Shown here piece after piece: positions 10,531 through 21,968 of a DNA stretch of 64,000 bases. The stretch spans positions 9,863,001-9,927,000 of the forward strand of contig OZ018418.1 of assembly GCA_963969595.1 (NCBI GenBank). The letters are read 5' to 3'. Origin of the DNA: Neckera pumila (taxonomy: Eukaryota; Streptophyta; Bryopsida; Hypnales; Neckeraceae). The notes below the pieces were generated by a model. That model saw only the letters and a list, made by a program, of their open reading frames with translations. It searched no databases and had not been told where the DNA came from. Positions within the stretch are counted from its first letter, which is position 1; each line of letters opens with the position of its first letter. Both the position numbers and the translations under genes were made by a program.

Positions 10531-13502
10531 ATGTCATCATTTCATCTTAATTAAGCACAAAAAACCTCATGTAACCATTGCTTTTTACTCCTTTGATGAA
10601 TTTTTAATTAGATGATTTAGAAACTTTGTCATTGAAAGTGATGATCTTTTGAATAGAAGTGGTTATTATTGACAACTTTGAATAATTTTTACAACTAATT
10701 TTGATGAAATTGATATAGTTTTTGAGTAGAACATTTCAAAAGGAACTCCAAAAGGAACTCCAAAAGGACCCTCTTCCATGTTGTGAGTGGCTCCTAATAC
10801 CTCATTTTGACCTTTCTCTTCTTTTGAGGTAGAAGAATATTCTACTTTGTCTTCTTCATCAATGGGAAAACTTTCTCCCTCGTTTGGAAAGTGTGGAGAT
10901 CCTTGGAGTCTCCGAAACATACAGACTTCAAACTCTAATCAAGCATCCTCTTTGAGAAAAGAAATCAAAGAATCTACCTCCTTAAGATGTTGCCAACAAG
11001 AAAAGAATACTATCCAAGACCAATACAAACTATTGTTGTTTTGGAAGCTCTGAGTCTCAAAAGCCATGGCCTTGAGGGTCCAAATGAGGGAATAGGAGCC
11101 AACTTCGCCGTAACCACTGGTTCTGAAACTATTATTGATTGTGTAGCTCAATGTTTTTTAGATTTGCCAAAAAAAATATGCCTCATTAATCATAAATTAT
11201 GTTATAGTGTCACATTTGAATCATGTATAGTCTATGATATCATTATTTCATCTAAATTAAGCACAAAACCCCTCCAAATTAAGCATATAATCAATGCTTA
11301 ATGAAATACAAAAAGTTAAAAATCATACTCACTTGGATGTAAAATAGCCACTTTAATGATGTTCATGGACAATAAATAGATAAATAAAGCCATTTATGAA
11401 TGTATAGGCATTCCAAGAGCTAAATAGACAAAAATAAAAATAAAAATTTCAACCAAAGTAGTCCAATAAGCACTAAAGGACATGGCGCAAGTGGCTCCTA
11501 TTACTTCATTTAGACCCTTGAGGAATTTCCACTTGATGACTAAGCTCGAAGGATGACCCATTCTTCAATCTTTAGTTTCATTGCAGTAATAAAAGGAAGA
11601 TTACAATCCACAATCAAATCCTTATTTTGAATGTTGTCTAAACAAAGTCAGTGTATAATGATACTGTATAATGTGCGCTTTGTCTACTTGTTTTTGTGGC
11701 TCTAATTTGAGCTTAGCTAATTCTACTTTGGCACATAAACACTATTATTAATAAAAAAATTTCATTTCTATTTGTGCAATCATCTGAACTTGTCATGGAG
11801 AAATGATTCAAAAAAGTTAGGGGAAACAACAATTGTTTTGTATATATGGCTCTTGGAATTCTTGACAAGGTTGAAGAATGGATCATTAAATGTCACAATG
11901 ATACACTTGAAATCAAGCAACATACCTATTGACAACTACACTCACAAATAAGAAAGCCATAAGCTAAGCCTTACAATAAAGCTAACTTTTCTCTACAAAG
12001 CAGCGTGGTGCTACATAAGATTTTGCACATTCACAAGTGGAAGAATTTGGATGTCCACTGGTGGAATTGACGTCAAGCTTTAGAGCCAAAGCTTCTCTAA
12101 GATGCAAAATTGTGTAGTGCTCAATGTTGAAATCATTCATGGCTAGTACTGGAGAGATAGGATTGTAGAAGTTGATGAATTTACGTATGTTCCTAAAAAT
12201 GGGCTCATTGAAAATCAATCAACGCGCATGCAACAGTGCCTACAAGTGGGGAGTTGTGAATCAAAGCTCCACTAAGTCAATCAACGTACATACTGACAAA
12301 TCCACTAAATTGAAACAGGCATGAGAACTAACCTCAACGCTCCATTCATGTATTTAATTTAATTATGAAATCTACATTGAATAAATGTTCAGGGATCTAA
12401 AATCAAATGACACTATCATGGAAAGTAACAATGTCATAAATTTTTTGGAGAAGTCATGGAAAGTCTTCAAAAGTCATAAAAAGACATGGGTGTTAAAAAC
12501 AAAATGATCCATGTCTACACCTTTAAAGGACCTAATTTAATAAAAAAAAACCTGGAGTTCAAATTAAAAAAATTAGTAATCTCACATATCAATAGTCGTT
12601 TTTTTATATTTTAATTTGTTTAAGAAGACAAAAGTAATTAAAATTATTCATATGTGATAAGTTTGTGAAGATGATTAGGCACCAAATAATCAACAAAATA
12701 TTCATTTTCATGGATGGCAAAGACCTTTGACCATAGAAGTAACTGTAACACTATCCTAAGTAAAAAGAGAAATTCAATCACTTAATACTATGCATTCCTT
12801 AAATTTTGGAAGTAATAGAGAACAAAATGATCTCAAATAATTAAATGATATCTATTTGGTCTCAACCACACTTACTTGTACTAGATGTAAATGACTTCTA
12901 ATTATTTCTAATTATACTGTATTTTAAAGGACCAAATTCATAAAATAACTTAAAATTGCACGTAAGTGTATAGTAAGAAACTTAGGGTCCAACAAGTTCT
13001 AAATGATTGAAACTTGTGAAATCTATAATAATAGAAAACTCATTCCATTCTCACAAGTTTTAACTTCAATTATGTACAAATTTCTTTTTCACCCTTCTCC
13101 TTTAAATTACTCTATGACTTCTATTATTTCAATTCAATTTTTTATTTTTACATCCATTTCAAAGGATATGTAGTTATTTAAAAAGGATATTTGCAAATGA
13201 TTTTTTTTTAAGTATAGCATTTTGAATTATGTACTAAATAGGGCCTTTCATTACCTCCCATTGAACATTAATAAGTCCATGTCTTTTGAGTTAGTAATTT
13301 GATGACTGTTTAAAACTTCTATACATAATTTCATGATAATTACGTGAGTTCATGATATACATTATAGTCATTTGTGAGAGCTTGAACTTCTTATGAGAAA
13401 CAGAGAGTGCTCTTCAATTGCCGTTTATAGTAAAAGTATTGATTTTTGGAAGACAAAAAAGTTGTAAACCCATGTAATCATAGGACCTTCTTGTACAGTA
13501 TC

Positions 13503-13720
13503 CACTAGAAGAAAATTGTGTTAAATTCCCTGAAAATGTGTCATCTTGTTTTTGTTGAGTTTCCGTTTCAAAATGCAAGAAAAACGCAGTCAAAAAGCAA
13601 AAAACGTAGGAAAACGTAGAAAACTGCATTTTTTGGCTTTTCCACTTTGTTTTGAAACAGGAACTCAACGAAAACAAGGTGACATGTTTTCAAGGAATGT
13701 AATGCAATTTTCTTCTAGTG
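13503..13720. mobile_element. 218-bp CACTA-type foldback MITE
   Basis: Begins CACTAGAAGAAAATTG and ends CAATTTTCTTCTAGTG, a perfect 16-bp terminal inverted repeat. Inside, the two halves are also complementary: GTTGAGTTTCCGTTTCAAAA pairs with TTTTGAAACAGGAACTCAAC, making a near full-length hairpin. The outer 12 bases, CACTAGAAGAAA, equal the start of the 15-kb CACTA element at 33,625. A 3-bp target duplication is not evident (ATC on the left, AGT on the right). No copy is visible at the matching place in the right arm of the inverted duplication, so it probably inserted afterwards. The 87-codon ORF across it is a by-product. Confidence 0.8.
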
Positions 13721-15009
13721 AGTGACTTGGAGAACATCATGTGGGAAAGATTTATGACATCACCACCGTGCAGATTGAAAGACATGAGTATATGAAATCA
13801 TAATAATGTTTTCTGGATTGATTTTCACCTACATTAGTTGGCTACCTGCGTGAAAAATTTCACATCATTTACAATTAAGTAATAAATACATCAGATTGAA
13901 ATAGTAAGTACACAGAAGTTGAGAATGATCAAAATTATAAATTCTTTAAAATTTTATTATGGAAAAAGGTTTGATATAGGTACCCTTTCCAACTCTCCAT
14001 ATTCTTGAAAAATATTTTGGAAATGTTTGGAAATGAAAAAAATATTGAAAAAGTCTTCAAATTATATGGTGTTATAAACTTTATGTTGGTATGCAATAAT
14101 TATGTGTTATATGCCGTTGACTGAAAGCTGAACATTGGCTCCAACTTCTTGCCATACAACTAGTCTAGATAGCCAAAATTCTCGTCTAAAATTTCTTGCG
14201 CAAGCTAGGAAAAAAACTGCTATTGGAATAGAACTTTGTTTTGAAAAGTTTCAAATTAGAAACAAGTCTTGCTCCAATGCCAATTGGAAACTTGCTAAGA
14301 ACAAGAATAGCAATATGAAGAATATCATGATAAAAAGGAGTCAACTCCATGGGATGAAAATGAAAACCTCATAGACGGATGTCGTCCATGTTTTCCATCC
14401 ATATCGAAAGTTTTGGTCATCCGTTGCATAGTTAGCATTACAAATAGCTTTGCCTATCTTGTCCAGTGAAGGTGCTTGGACTTGACAAATACCAACTTAG
14501 GGTGATTATAGCATTTTCTTTTAATTGACCGGACACCTTTATGATTGGGCTTTGTAATTAATTCTTTGTTTTTTTCCTAATTTAATTTTTTTATTATCTT
14601 AAATCAAAGAAAACTTCATATTCACGAGTGCTACTTTAACATTTCCACATATAAAGGATCTTGTATAAATTAACATATTGGGTCAATTCCAAAAATTAAA
14701 TTTTTTCTAATTTATCATATTCAATACTACATGGTCACCTTTAGAGTAATGAAAGTATTATGTATTTAAACAAATAGGTTCAACAAAAATGGTCATGTAC
14801 CTTAATTAGTTCGTGTTTTTGTGTATACTTTTGGATGGAGTATTATAATCTTTATACTAATTTGTCATGAAATTCACATAAAGTGAGGAAATTTAATTTG
14901 TAGAATACATTAAATGAGTTTCAAAATGACAATGTTTAGTCAGTACCCATATAGAAACCCTAAGCCCTTACGGAATTGAAAAATGTCAATTACAATGGTT
15001 GTAATGTTA

Positions 15010-15740
15010 AAGTACAAGGTCCAATTTATTCCCATTTTTTTTAGTCAGGTCCAGATTCATCACAAATGCGCACGAATTAAATAATTTCATGGATTCTTAA
15101 TCTTCATGGTATTATTTTACAACTTCTATACTTTTTTATTAAGCCTTTTACATATGAATTCCATGATTTTTGATATTAATGGTCATTAAAGTAAAGAATC
15201 CAAATTATTCCCATTTTTTCTATTCCCGTACGGGTTCATCACAAATGCACAAAAATTAAAAAAATTTCAAACATTCTTAATTTTCATGATATTCACAACT
15301 TCTACATTTTTTTGATTAGGCCTTTTACACATGAATTCCATGACTTTGATGTTGGTGCTCATTAAAATACAGGATCCAAATTATTCCTGTTTTTTCTATT
15401 CACATCCGGGTTCATCACAAATGCACACGAATTAAATATTTCCATAGATTTTTAATCTTCAAGATATTTAGAACTTCTTCATTTTCTTTATTCTTCCTTT
15501 TATGTATTAGATTTATGATTTTTGATATTGGTGGTCATCAAAGTACAGGGTTCAATTTATTTCCAAATTTTTTTATTTCCATACGGGTTCATTACAAATA
15601 CACACAAATTAAAAAAATTTCATGGATTCTTAATATTCATGATAATTATTTACAACTTATACATTTTTTTGACTAAGCCTTTTATAAATGAATTCTATGG
15701 CTTTTGATATTGGTTGTCATTAAAGTACAGGGTCCAACTT
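15010..15740. repeat. tandem array, about 177-bp unit, four copies
   Basis: The phrase AAAGTACAGGGTCCAA (with variants) recurs at about 15,010, 15,190, 15,365, 15,540 and 15,722. Each is followed by TTATTCC, then GGTTCATCACAAATGCACA and GGATTCTTAAT(C/A)TTCAT. The 61-codon ORF at 15,522 is internal to one unit. The inverted partner at about 30,690 shows only the edge of one unit. Confidence 0.8.
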
Positions 15741-17757
15741 TATACTATGATCCCTTTTATAATTGCTTGGGAGGTAAATAATTCCTTAAAGAATATCCCC
15801 TCATCACACGGAGGTACACAAATATACATAGAGTGATCGACCCCAGATTTTGGGCTCCATTTGCACGGTACTTGGCAAGCATTTATGTTGTGTTTTTAAG
15901 AAAAAAGCAAGAAATTGCCCATGCTCTTCAAAATTTAATGTGGTTGTGATTTTCATAAACATTTTCCATAGAATGACTTCTATACATGTGTTTTTTGGTC
16001 CGCCATTGTTTGTCAATACAATCAATGTCTTTAATGATGCCACCTTGGTAGCAAGTTAGTTTATCAATGCTTCCGTTTGAGCACTTAGAAAATAATTTTA
16101 GGAAACTCGAATTCTGTCCAAAAATTATAATGTGAAGTCCAATTTGCTAGAAGTTTCTGTCACTATTTTTTATAAATTATTGAAATACAAATTCATATAT
16201 TATTGGAAGCACACGATAAATTTCTTCAATATAATACATAATATTTCTATTTGATTTTCTTTAAAAGAAAATTTACAAATTTTTTTTTTCATATGTTTAA
16301 TTGTAGACATGTAGAAGGGTAAAATCACACTCAAATCTACCACAAAAGAGGTCAAACCCACTCAAATCTATAATGTAACTTCTTCTTAGCTATTGTTTTT
16401 TAATGCTAATCTATTAATTATAGGTATTATAGTCCTTTTTGACTAGTATTTCAAGTCATGTTGAGCCTAATACAACTTTATTTATCAAAAGATATAAAAT
16501 TCTTTATTATAGTTCAAATTGAAGTTCAAATGTCAACATGTCAGATTTTTTAATTGTAGTAAAGGGTTCTAATTTGCTATTAATAATTATGTGATTGAAT
16601 CCAAAAAAATTATGTATACATATAATCATATCATAGAATAAAAAAGGACTATTTTTCTACAATTTGAGTATTTTTGCATTTTCTATAATATTTAGAGGTA
16701 AAAACTTGTAAACGTCCTTTTCAATATAAAAAATAAATCAAAAAATGATTGTGTTAGAACAAAAATGTATACAATATTTACTTTGAGGTTACTATATAAG
16801 CTACTTTTGGAATTGAATGTCGAAATTTTGTTTTAGATGAAATTAATAATTTATCAATAATCATTTAATTAATTTAAAAATTATACTGTTTTTCATTCAA
16901 ATTTTAATCACTAAAAGTTCTTTTAAATAGATGTATGTTTGAGAAGTAAAAAACATTTGAATGAAAATATCTTTCTAAAGTACTATATTATAAAAGACAC
17001 TAAAGTTAGCCTTAAAACTGGTGATTTATGTCTTTCTAAGGATTTTTTCTATGAAATTTTGTCTCCAAACTTTTAAAGGGACACATTGCAATACTATTCA
17101 TCTGTGATTTTTTCTTTAAAATGACAACATCAAAGGAATTTTTAGCTTTAAAAGTTCAAAAAAGGACTCAAGTCATGTCCTAGTAAAGTAATCCCAATGG
17201 TACTTTTGAGTGCGGTTTGACCCACAAGTATATTTCTCTTTGCTTTGTAGACCTGACCAATGGTTTTCATAATTGCTGAATCTTGAATTCAAACACTAAC
17301 GAGGGCACAAAATTTCTATTCAACTTACTGTACAATTATTATAGTTGTCTCTTAGTTGTTAGAAAGAAAGTACAGCCTATAACCTTTTTTCCAGTTTCAT
17401 TTTATACTTTCATTTTTGTAAATTGACTTTCAAATTCTAGAAACTGGTCTATATATTAAGTGTAAGAAAAGAAATTCTAATACTTCAAGGAAGGCAGAAT
17501 TTTTATTTCAGCATATAATCAAATTACATGTTTCTTTGAAGGGAACTTGGCAAATCTTTTTTTTACGGTACATTAAAATTCCTATAAGAACTCTTGAGAA
17601 TTGTTCCACAAAACAAGATGCTCCATATGGGCTTCCTATCACGTAAAACATTAAATGACTTAACCTTATAAGGACGGGCTAGTGTACATGAAAATCATCT
17701 TTTGTGTTATAGTATGCATGGACTACTTAATGATAACTAAAAGTATTTGTTTGAGGT

Positions 17758-17874
17758 CAAAGTACTGTTTAAGGTCAATTTTTTTTGCATGAAATTCCAA
17801 GGATGAACAATTGCACAAACTACTGTTTAAGGCCAGCTTTTTTTGCATGAAATTCTAAGGATGACTAATTGCAC
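17758..17874. repeat. 57-bp tandem duplication
   Basis: The unit TACTGTTTAAGG(T/C)CA...TTTTTTGCATGAAATTC(C/T)AAGGATGA...AATTGCAC is present twice in a row. Confidence 0.8.
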
Positions 17875-18652
17875 TTTTGTTCTATAGTCATGCAAATTTT
17901 TTTGACATCATAACACAATTATTTTGCGGCAACGTTTATAGAGTTAAAGACATAAATGTGTGAGTTGGATGACTTCCAACAATCCACAATTATAGAGCTT
18001 CATAATTAGGTACACAAAATATTGAAATTAGGTTGTCCCACACTAATTTATTGACACTCCACATTATAGAAAAAAAACACTGCTTCTGTACAACAATGCA
18101 TTCAATTCAGAGCCATGTGTATAGCATAGATTTGTGCACCAGTTCAAGGCTTGGTTCAAAGAGTGGCATGCGCCTTTATGTGGAACAAGCATTTGATCCA
18201 TGAGGTAATTTATCTCAAGTAAGGCAATCTAATTGACAAGGCAAACTAATTTCACTATTTTGTGTATTTCACGGTTAAAACATCATATTCATTAGTTTGG
18301 GAGTTTTCCAAGGAAACGGGAGTCTTGGGAACTATTCTAAAGCTTGAAATTCAAAGAATTCACAATTTATAGTTGCCTGAAAGCGTTGCAATCAGAAAGA
18401 AGCTATATATTTAAATGCAAAATAATCAATGCAATGACACACAAAGCACACAATTAATATCACAATTTTCCAACACCATGTAGTATTTACAAATGAATTT
18501 ACAATTTATTGAAAAGAACTGAAGAATGTACATGCATTTCAAATATAATTGTACAATCACTATGAAATGTGACTTCCCACAAGTAAATGACTGAATAAGT
18601 TGTTCCAATTCTAATAGTAAAGTACATTGTCTTTGGAGTGAGAATGTGTTGG

Positions 18653-19024
18653 AGACATCACCACCATTACAAGCCCATTGCTAATGAAGAGTCAACTTCA
18701 ATGTTTGAAGAATGAAGTAAATAGTAATCTTTCAGCGACAACTAATTCAACAGCAAATAGGGATCAAGAAACCGCAGCAAGAGAGAGACTTGTAGAAAAC
18801 ATGGTATTCCACTCTCCTTGAAAAGTACTCTTATATACCACAGTGTGTAAACTGTAGTCTATAAGGGTACTTGCCAAGGAATTTGGAGTACCTTGTTTCT
18901 ACAAGTCTCTCTTGTTGCGATTTCTCGATCTCTATTCGTTGTGGAATTAGTTGTTGCTGAAAGATTACTATTTACTTCATTCTTCAACTACAAGCCATAA
19001 ACTTTGTAATAGTGGTGATGTCTC
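18653..19024. mobile_element. foldback element (long inverted repeat)
   Basis: GAGACATCACCACCATTAC at the left end pairs with GTAATAGTGGTGATGTCTC at the right end. The interiors pair too, for example GAATGAAGTAAATAGTAATC with GATTACTATTTACTTCATTC and AGAGAGACTTGTAGAAA with TTTCTACAAGTCTCTCT. The arms are about 150 bases around a short loop near 18,835-18,870. No coding capacity. It is probably a MITE-like or foldback transposon; its target duplication is not resolved. Confidence 0.75.
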
Positions 19025-19109
19025 AAACATAGTCTTTAAATCACTCATTAATATTTGAGTGACTAACCAAAATTTTATACCACTCTAATGAAGAGAATAA
19101 AATGTCCTC

Positions 19110-19340
19110 TATAGTCTTCATCTATGTACTACGAGGACGACCTACTCTTCAACAACTCCATTGCCTTCAATATCTCCGGCCCTTGACTATAACCACTACT
19201 ACTACCAGACCTTATTTGTGCAATCTCTTGTCATTGGTTTCTTAAAGACCTCAAATCCCAAGTGACCCATGGACGTGGAAGCCAGAGTAATTGGAAAATG
19301 CAATGGACGCTTGGACTTTGGCCTAGACATAAACAAGGAT
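19110..19340 (-). pseudogene. duplicated, decayed copy of the last exon of gene A
   Basis: Plus-strand words CGACCTACTCTTCAACA, CTCCATTGCCTTCA and TATCTCCGGCCCTTGACTATA match 19,429-19,560 at an offset of about 293 bases. The latter is the C-terminal exon of gene A. This downstream copy is more diverged and opens no long frame. A local direct duplication of the 3-prime end of the gene is the simplest reading. Confidence 0.6.
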
Positions 19341-19418
19341 ACTACAAATAACACCATTCCTAAGAGAGCACAATAATACAGGCTCACTATATTTGTAGGG
19401 AAAGTCGTAATCTACACA

Positions 19419-20217
19419 CTAGGAGTGCGACCTACTCTTCAACATCTCCATTGCCTTCATTATCTCTGGTCCTCGACTATATCCAGTACTACCACTGGAC
19501 CTCTGGAGAGCATTTTCCCGTCGTTGTTTCTTCAAGGACCTCTCCTCCCAAGCGTCCCACGAACGACGACAACAACAAAGCGAAAGCAATCCATCATGTG
19601 TTTTGCATTGTCCTTTGGCAACGCCCAATGAAGACGGATGAGGTCTAGGAGGCAACATCCCATTAGATATGGTAGTCCGGTCTTCGTGGACTGCAGGCTC
19701 TACATCCTTAAAAGTATTGCCAAAGATGGCAAGAGACATAGGCACCATGTCCTCCACCTGCAAGTATAGAAATTTTAAAACAGATTCATAATCTACAACT
19801 TATGTCTGCAAAGCATTACTTAAAAACAAATATGTATGCAAAGACAAAAATTGTTGATAATGTACCTCCACAACAGCCACACCATCCACTTCATCATCGT
19901 AGAGCTTTTTTTGCGTTTCAAAATTCATTTGAGAGCGATCCCTTGGAGACTTCGATTGATGACGTGACTTGAGAAGAGATGGAGAGTGAACTAGTACAGG
20001 ACGCATTCTTCTATTGGGAGGACTATAAACTACACCATCATCTACGTCCTTCATTGAAAAATCCATGGTTGACTGTGCAGTGGCCGCTGAATACGTGATA
20101 TGACGAACCCCATATTGCAATATCCTCAACTCTCCACAGTCAGCAAGTGAAACAGTTAAGGCCAGGCACTTGTCTCCACAACCATTTTTGGGTGCCTCAG
20201 CCACATCCAAATCCTGA
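19419..20217 (-). pseudogene. gene A, C-terminal exons downstream of the phosphatase-like domain
   Basis: Two probable exons. The first (about 20,217-19,867) follows acceptor TTTGTGCTCAG and encodes DLDVAEAPKNGCGDKC through VDGVAVVE, ending at donor GAG|GTACAT. The second (about 19,759-19,419) follows acceptor ACTTGCAG and starts VEDMVPMSLAIFGNTF. Its end is rich in Arg, Lys and Ser (SLKKQRRENALQRSSG) before a stop, a possible nuclear signal. Neither exon contains internal stops, in contrast to the upstream parts of the gene. I recognise no domain. They continue the minus-strand gene that contains the phosphatase-like domain at 20.3-21.25 kb. Confidence 0.5.
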
Positions 20218-20317
20218 GCACAAAAGAGAGGTCTCCACTGTAATGAACTGCTATACTAGATTCATGTTGACACAAGATGCACTCGCATTGCAATAATACA
20301 GGGTCAAAATCTTATAG

Positions 20318-21254
20318 GGCCTACAAACTCCTCTTGCGGGGAAGAGCCCTACGATAGACCCAAATGTCCCGGATATTACGCTCCTTGCGCGGCAACGGAT
20401 CGGACATGGCGCAAGGAGGCGGACAGAGATGGAAATAAACGTCTCGCAGCCTAAGTTCCTTGCCAGAAGGAGTGGACATTTCGGGAGAAACAAAAGGCCC
20501 ACTGTTGCTCACACTCCACTCATCGTAAAGAAAGTTGGAGACCTCCAATGCCCTGGCAAAGTCATTGTACTTGACCATGTCGAGTTCATTCTTGAGGTGG
20601 ACACCCCCAAGAGCATTGTCTCTATGAAAAGAATTCAACTCCCATGGCCTCTCTACGTGCAGATTCTTAATCCATGGGAGAAGCTCATTTATGAGGAATC
20701 CATTTGTTGCTCCCAAACCCTCAAACGATCACGGATCCAAGAGCACCACATTCATAGGGTTGTTCACAAAGTGCATCTCCTTGGTGAACATGGAATCAAT
20801 CAAATTGTGCAGTTTCTCTAATGGCTTCACGTAGAGGACTTTGTTGGACCCCTTTATATTGTAGTCTTCTAGCCTTCCGTTCCTCCCTCTGCGCTTCAAA
20901 ACGCTGCAGTGCTCTTGGCCAAGAACATAACACGGGGATTCTATGTCGTAAAATAGAAACTTGCAAACAAGTTCGGCATAGGATCTCTTCATGGAGCTCC
21001 AGATGTGGACATATGCAATGGAGGATAACTCTCGCAAGAAGCTCTTGACAAGGGGCTGACAAGTGACCCTTTTAAGTTCCAAGGTCTTGTGCTCTACATC
21101 AAGGAATACCTCACTGGGATAGCATAACCTCCCTTTCTTCAGGTGGTACCTCACAACGTTACACACGCATAGAAGTCCATTTAGATCTAGGATGACATTG
21201 AGCCATTTCTTTGTCAGCCTGGAAGTGAATGGAGGAAGATTGTGGCATTCCGCC
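20318..21254 (-). pseudogene. NIF/FCP1-like (HAD family) phosphatase-like domain, gene A
   Basis: One minus-strand reading frame of about 310 codons after acceptor TGTCATGAGCAG, broken by TGA codons near its start and at about 20,729. Near the N-terminus KKWLNVILDLNGLLCVC resembles the FCP1/NIF catalytic motif hhhDxDGTLh, with the second Asp and the Thr replaced (DLNGLL). It is followed by FLRELSSIAYVHIWSSMKRS, which fits the family's strand-and-helix with WTS-like core, then VLGQEHCSVL and NPMNVVLLDP, which fits the late acidic motif region. NIF/FCP1 enzymes dephosphorylate Ser/Thr in proteins. With the catalytic Asp changed and stops present, activity is unlikely. Both TGA codons fit former CGA arginine codons. 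Family assignment is from motif order, not from a search. Confidence 0.6.
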
Positions 21255-21460
21255 TCATGGGATCACTCACTGCTACCCTGCTCATGACAAAAAAGAGAAA
21301 AAGTGCAAATTAAAAGGATGCACTTCCGACTACAAAATGGGTACTCCAACCGTGCTTTCAAGACAATGAACCACATCCACAAAGGGGAGAAAGCAAAAAC
21401 AAGAGTGCCAGATAGAAGACCACAGCAAGGACACTCAAACATACACATCACTGTGTACAT

Positions 21461-21765
21461 ACCGCGTCCTGGACCATGGCAATTAGAAATGCTGTAGTCG
21501 TCTTGACCCGGATATGCAACGGAGGCATTTCCACCTGAAAAGGAGGATCGTCTGGAATGTCCTCCAATAACTCGACGTCTCCACCATCAAAAGCATCCTC
21601 CTCAACATTCTTTTCCTCAGAAAATAACGGAGGAATCTCCAGCACTGGATCACCACTAATAGCAACAGACACGTTGAGCACACATGCAAGGGGAATCTCC
21701 GGATCCACAACAGCATTTTGAGAATTGGACGCCATAGGGAGAGCAACATTTTCAGAAATCAAAGA
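21461..21765 (-). pseudogene. gene A, acidic exon upstream of the phosphatase-like domain
   Basis: Open frame with LISENVALPMASNSQNA through FLIAMVQDA, ending at donor GACGCG|GTATGT. It is rich in Asp, Glu and Pro (EEKNVEEDAFDGGDVELLEDIPDD). No domain is recognised. It sits between the coiled linker and the phosphatase-like domain and is probably a flexible spacer. Confidence 0.4.
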
Positions 21766-21968
21766 GCCTGTGGCTGCAAAATATCAAGCACAGAAATGAT
21801 GTGTGAGGAAAAATTATATATTATAATATCTTTCTGGGAGATGGAATAATACATTATACACAGCACACTAGGAAAGTTTAGCCTATCTGCCTACTCCTGC
21901 AATCTGAATGCCTACGAACGTGGAAAGGGAACTCAACTCAAATTGAGTTGAAGAGGAGGCTGAGAGAG

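Larger units (their letters stand above)
8860..17900. repeat. left arm of a large diverged inverted duplication
   Basis: Matches, in inverted order, the DNA at 29.4-33.6 kb plus 48.7-49.1 kb. Anchors: 8,860-9,075 with 48,704-48,920; 11,640-11,890 with 33,240-33,500; 11,970-12,380 with 32,140-32,600; 12,540-12,830 with 31,690-31,990; 14,640-14,720 with 30,940-31,010; 15,640-16,260 with 30,060-30,720; 17,250-17,640 with 29,560-29,960. The arms are diverged by many substitutions and indels, so the duplication is old. No intact gene was found in this arm. Short coding remnants mirror the plus-strand gene fragment of the right arm. Confidence 0.75.

Noticed and set aside
13503..13720. Mini-CACTA as a simple deletion derivative of the 15-kb element
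   Set aside because: Only the terminal bases are shared; the interior hairpin has no match in the large element.
19425..19648. Plus-strand ORFs of 65-68 codons
   Set aside because: They are opposite the last exon of gene A, which has splice-site support on the minus strand.
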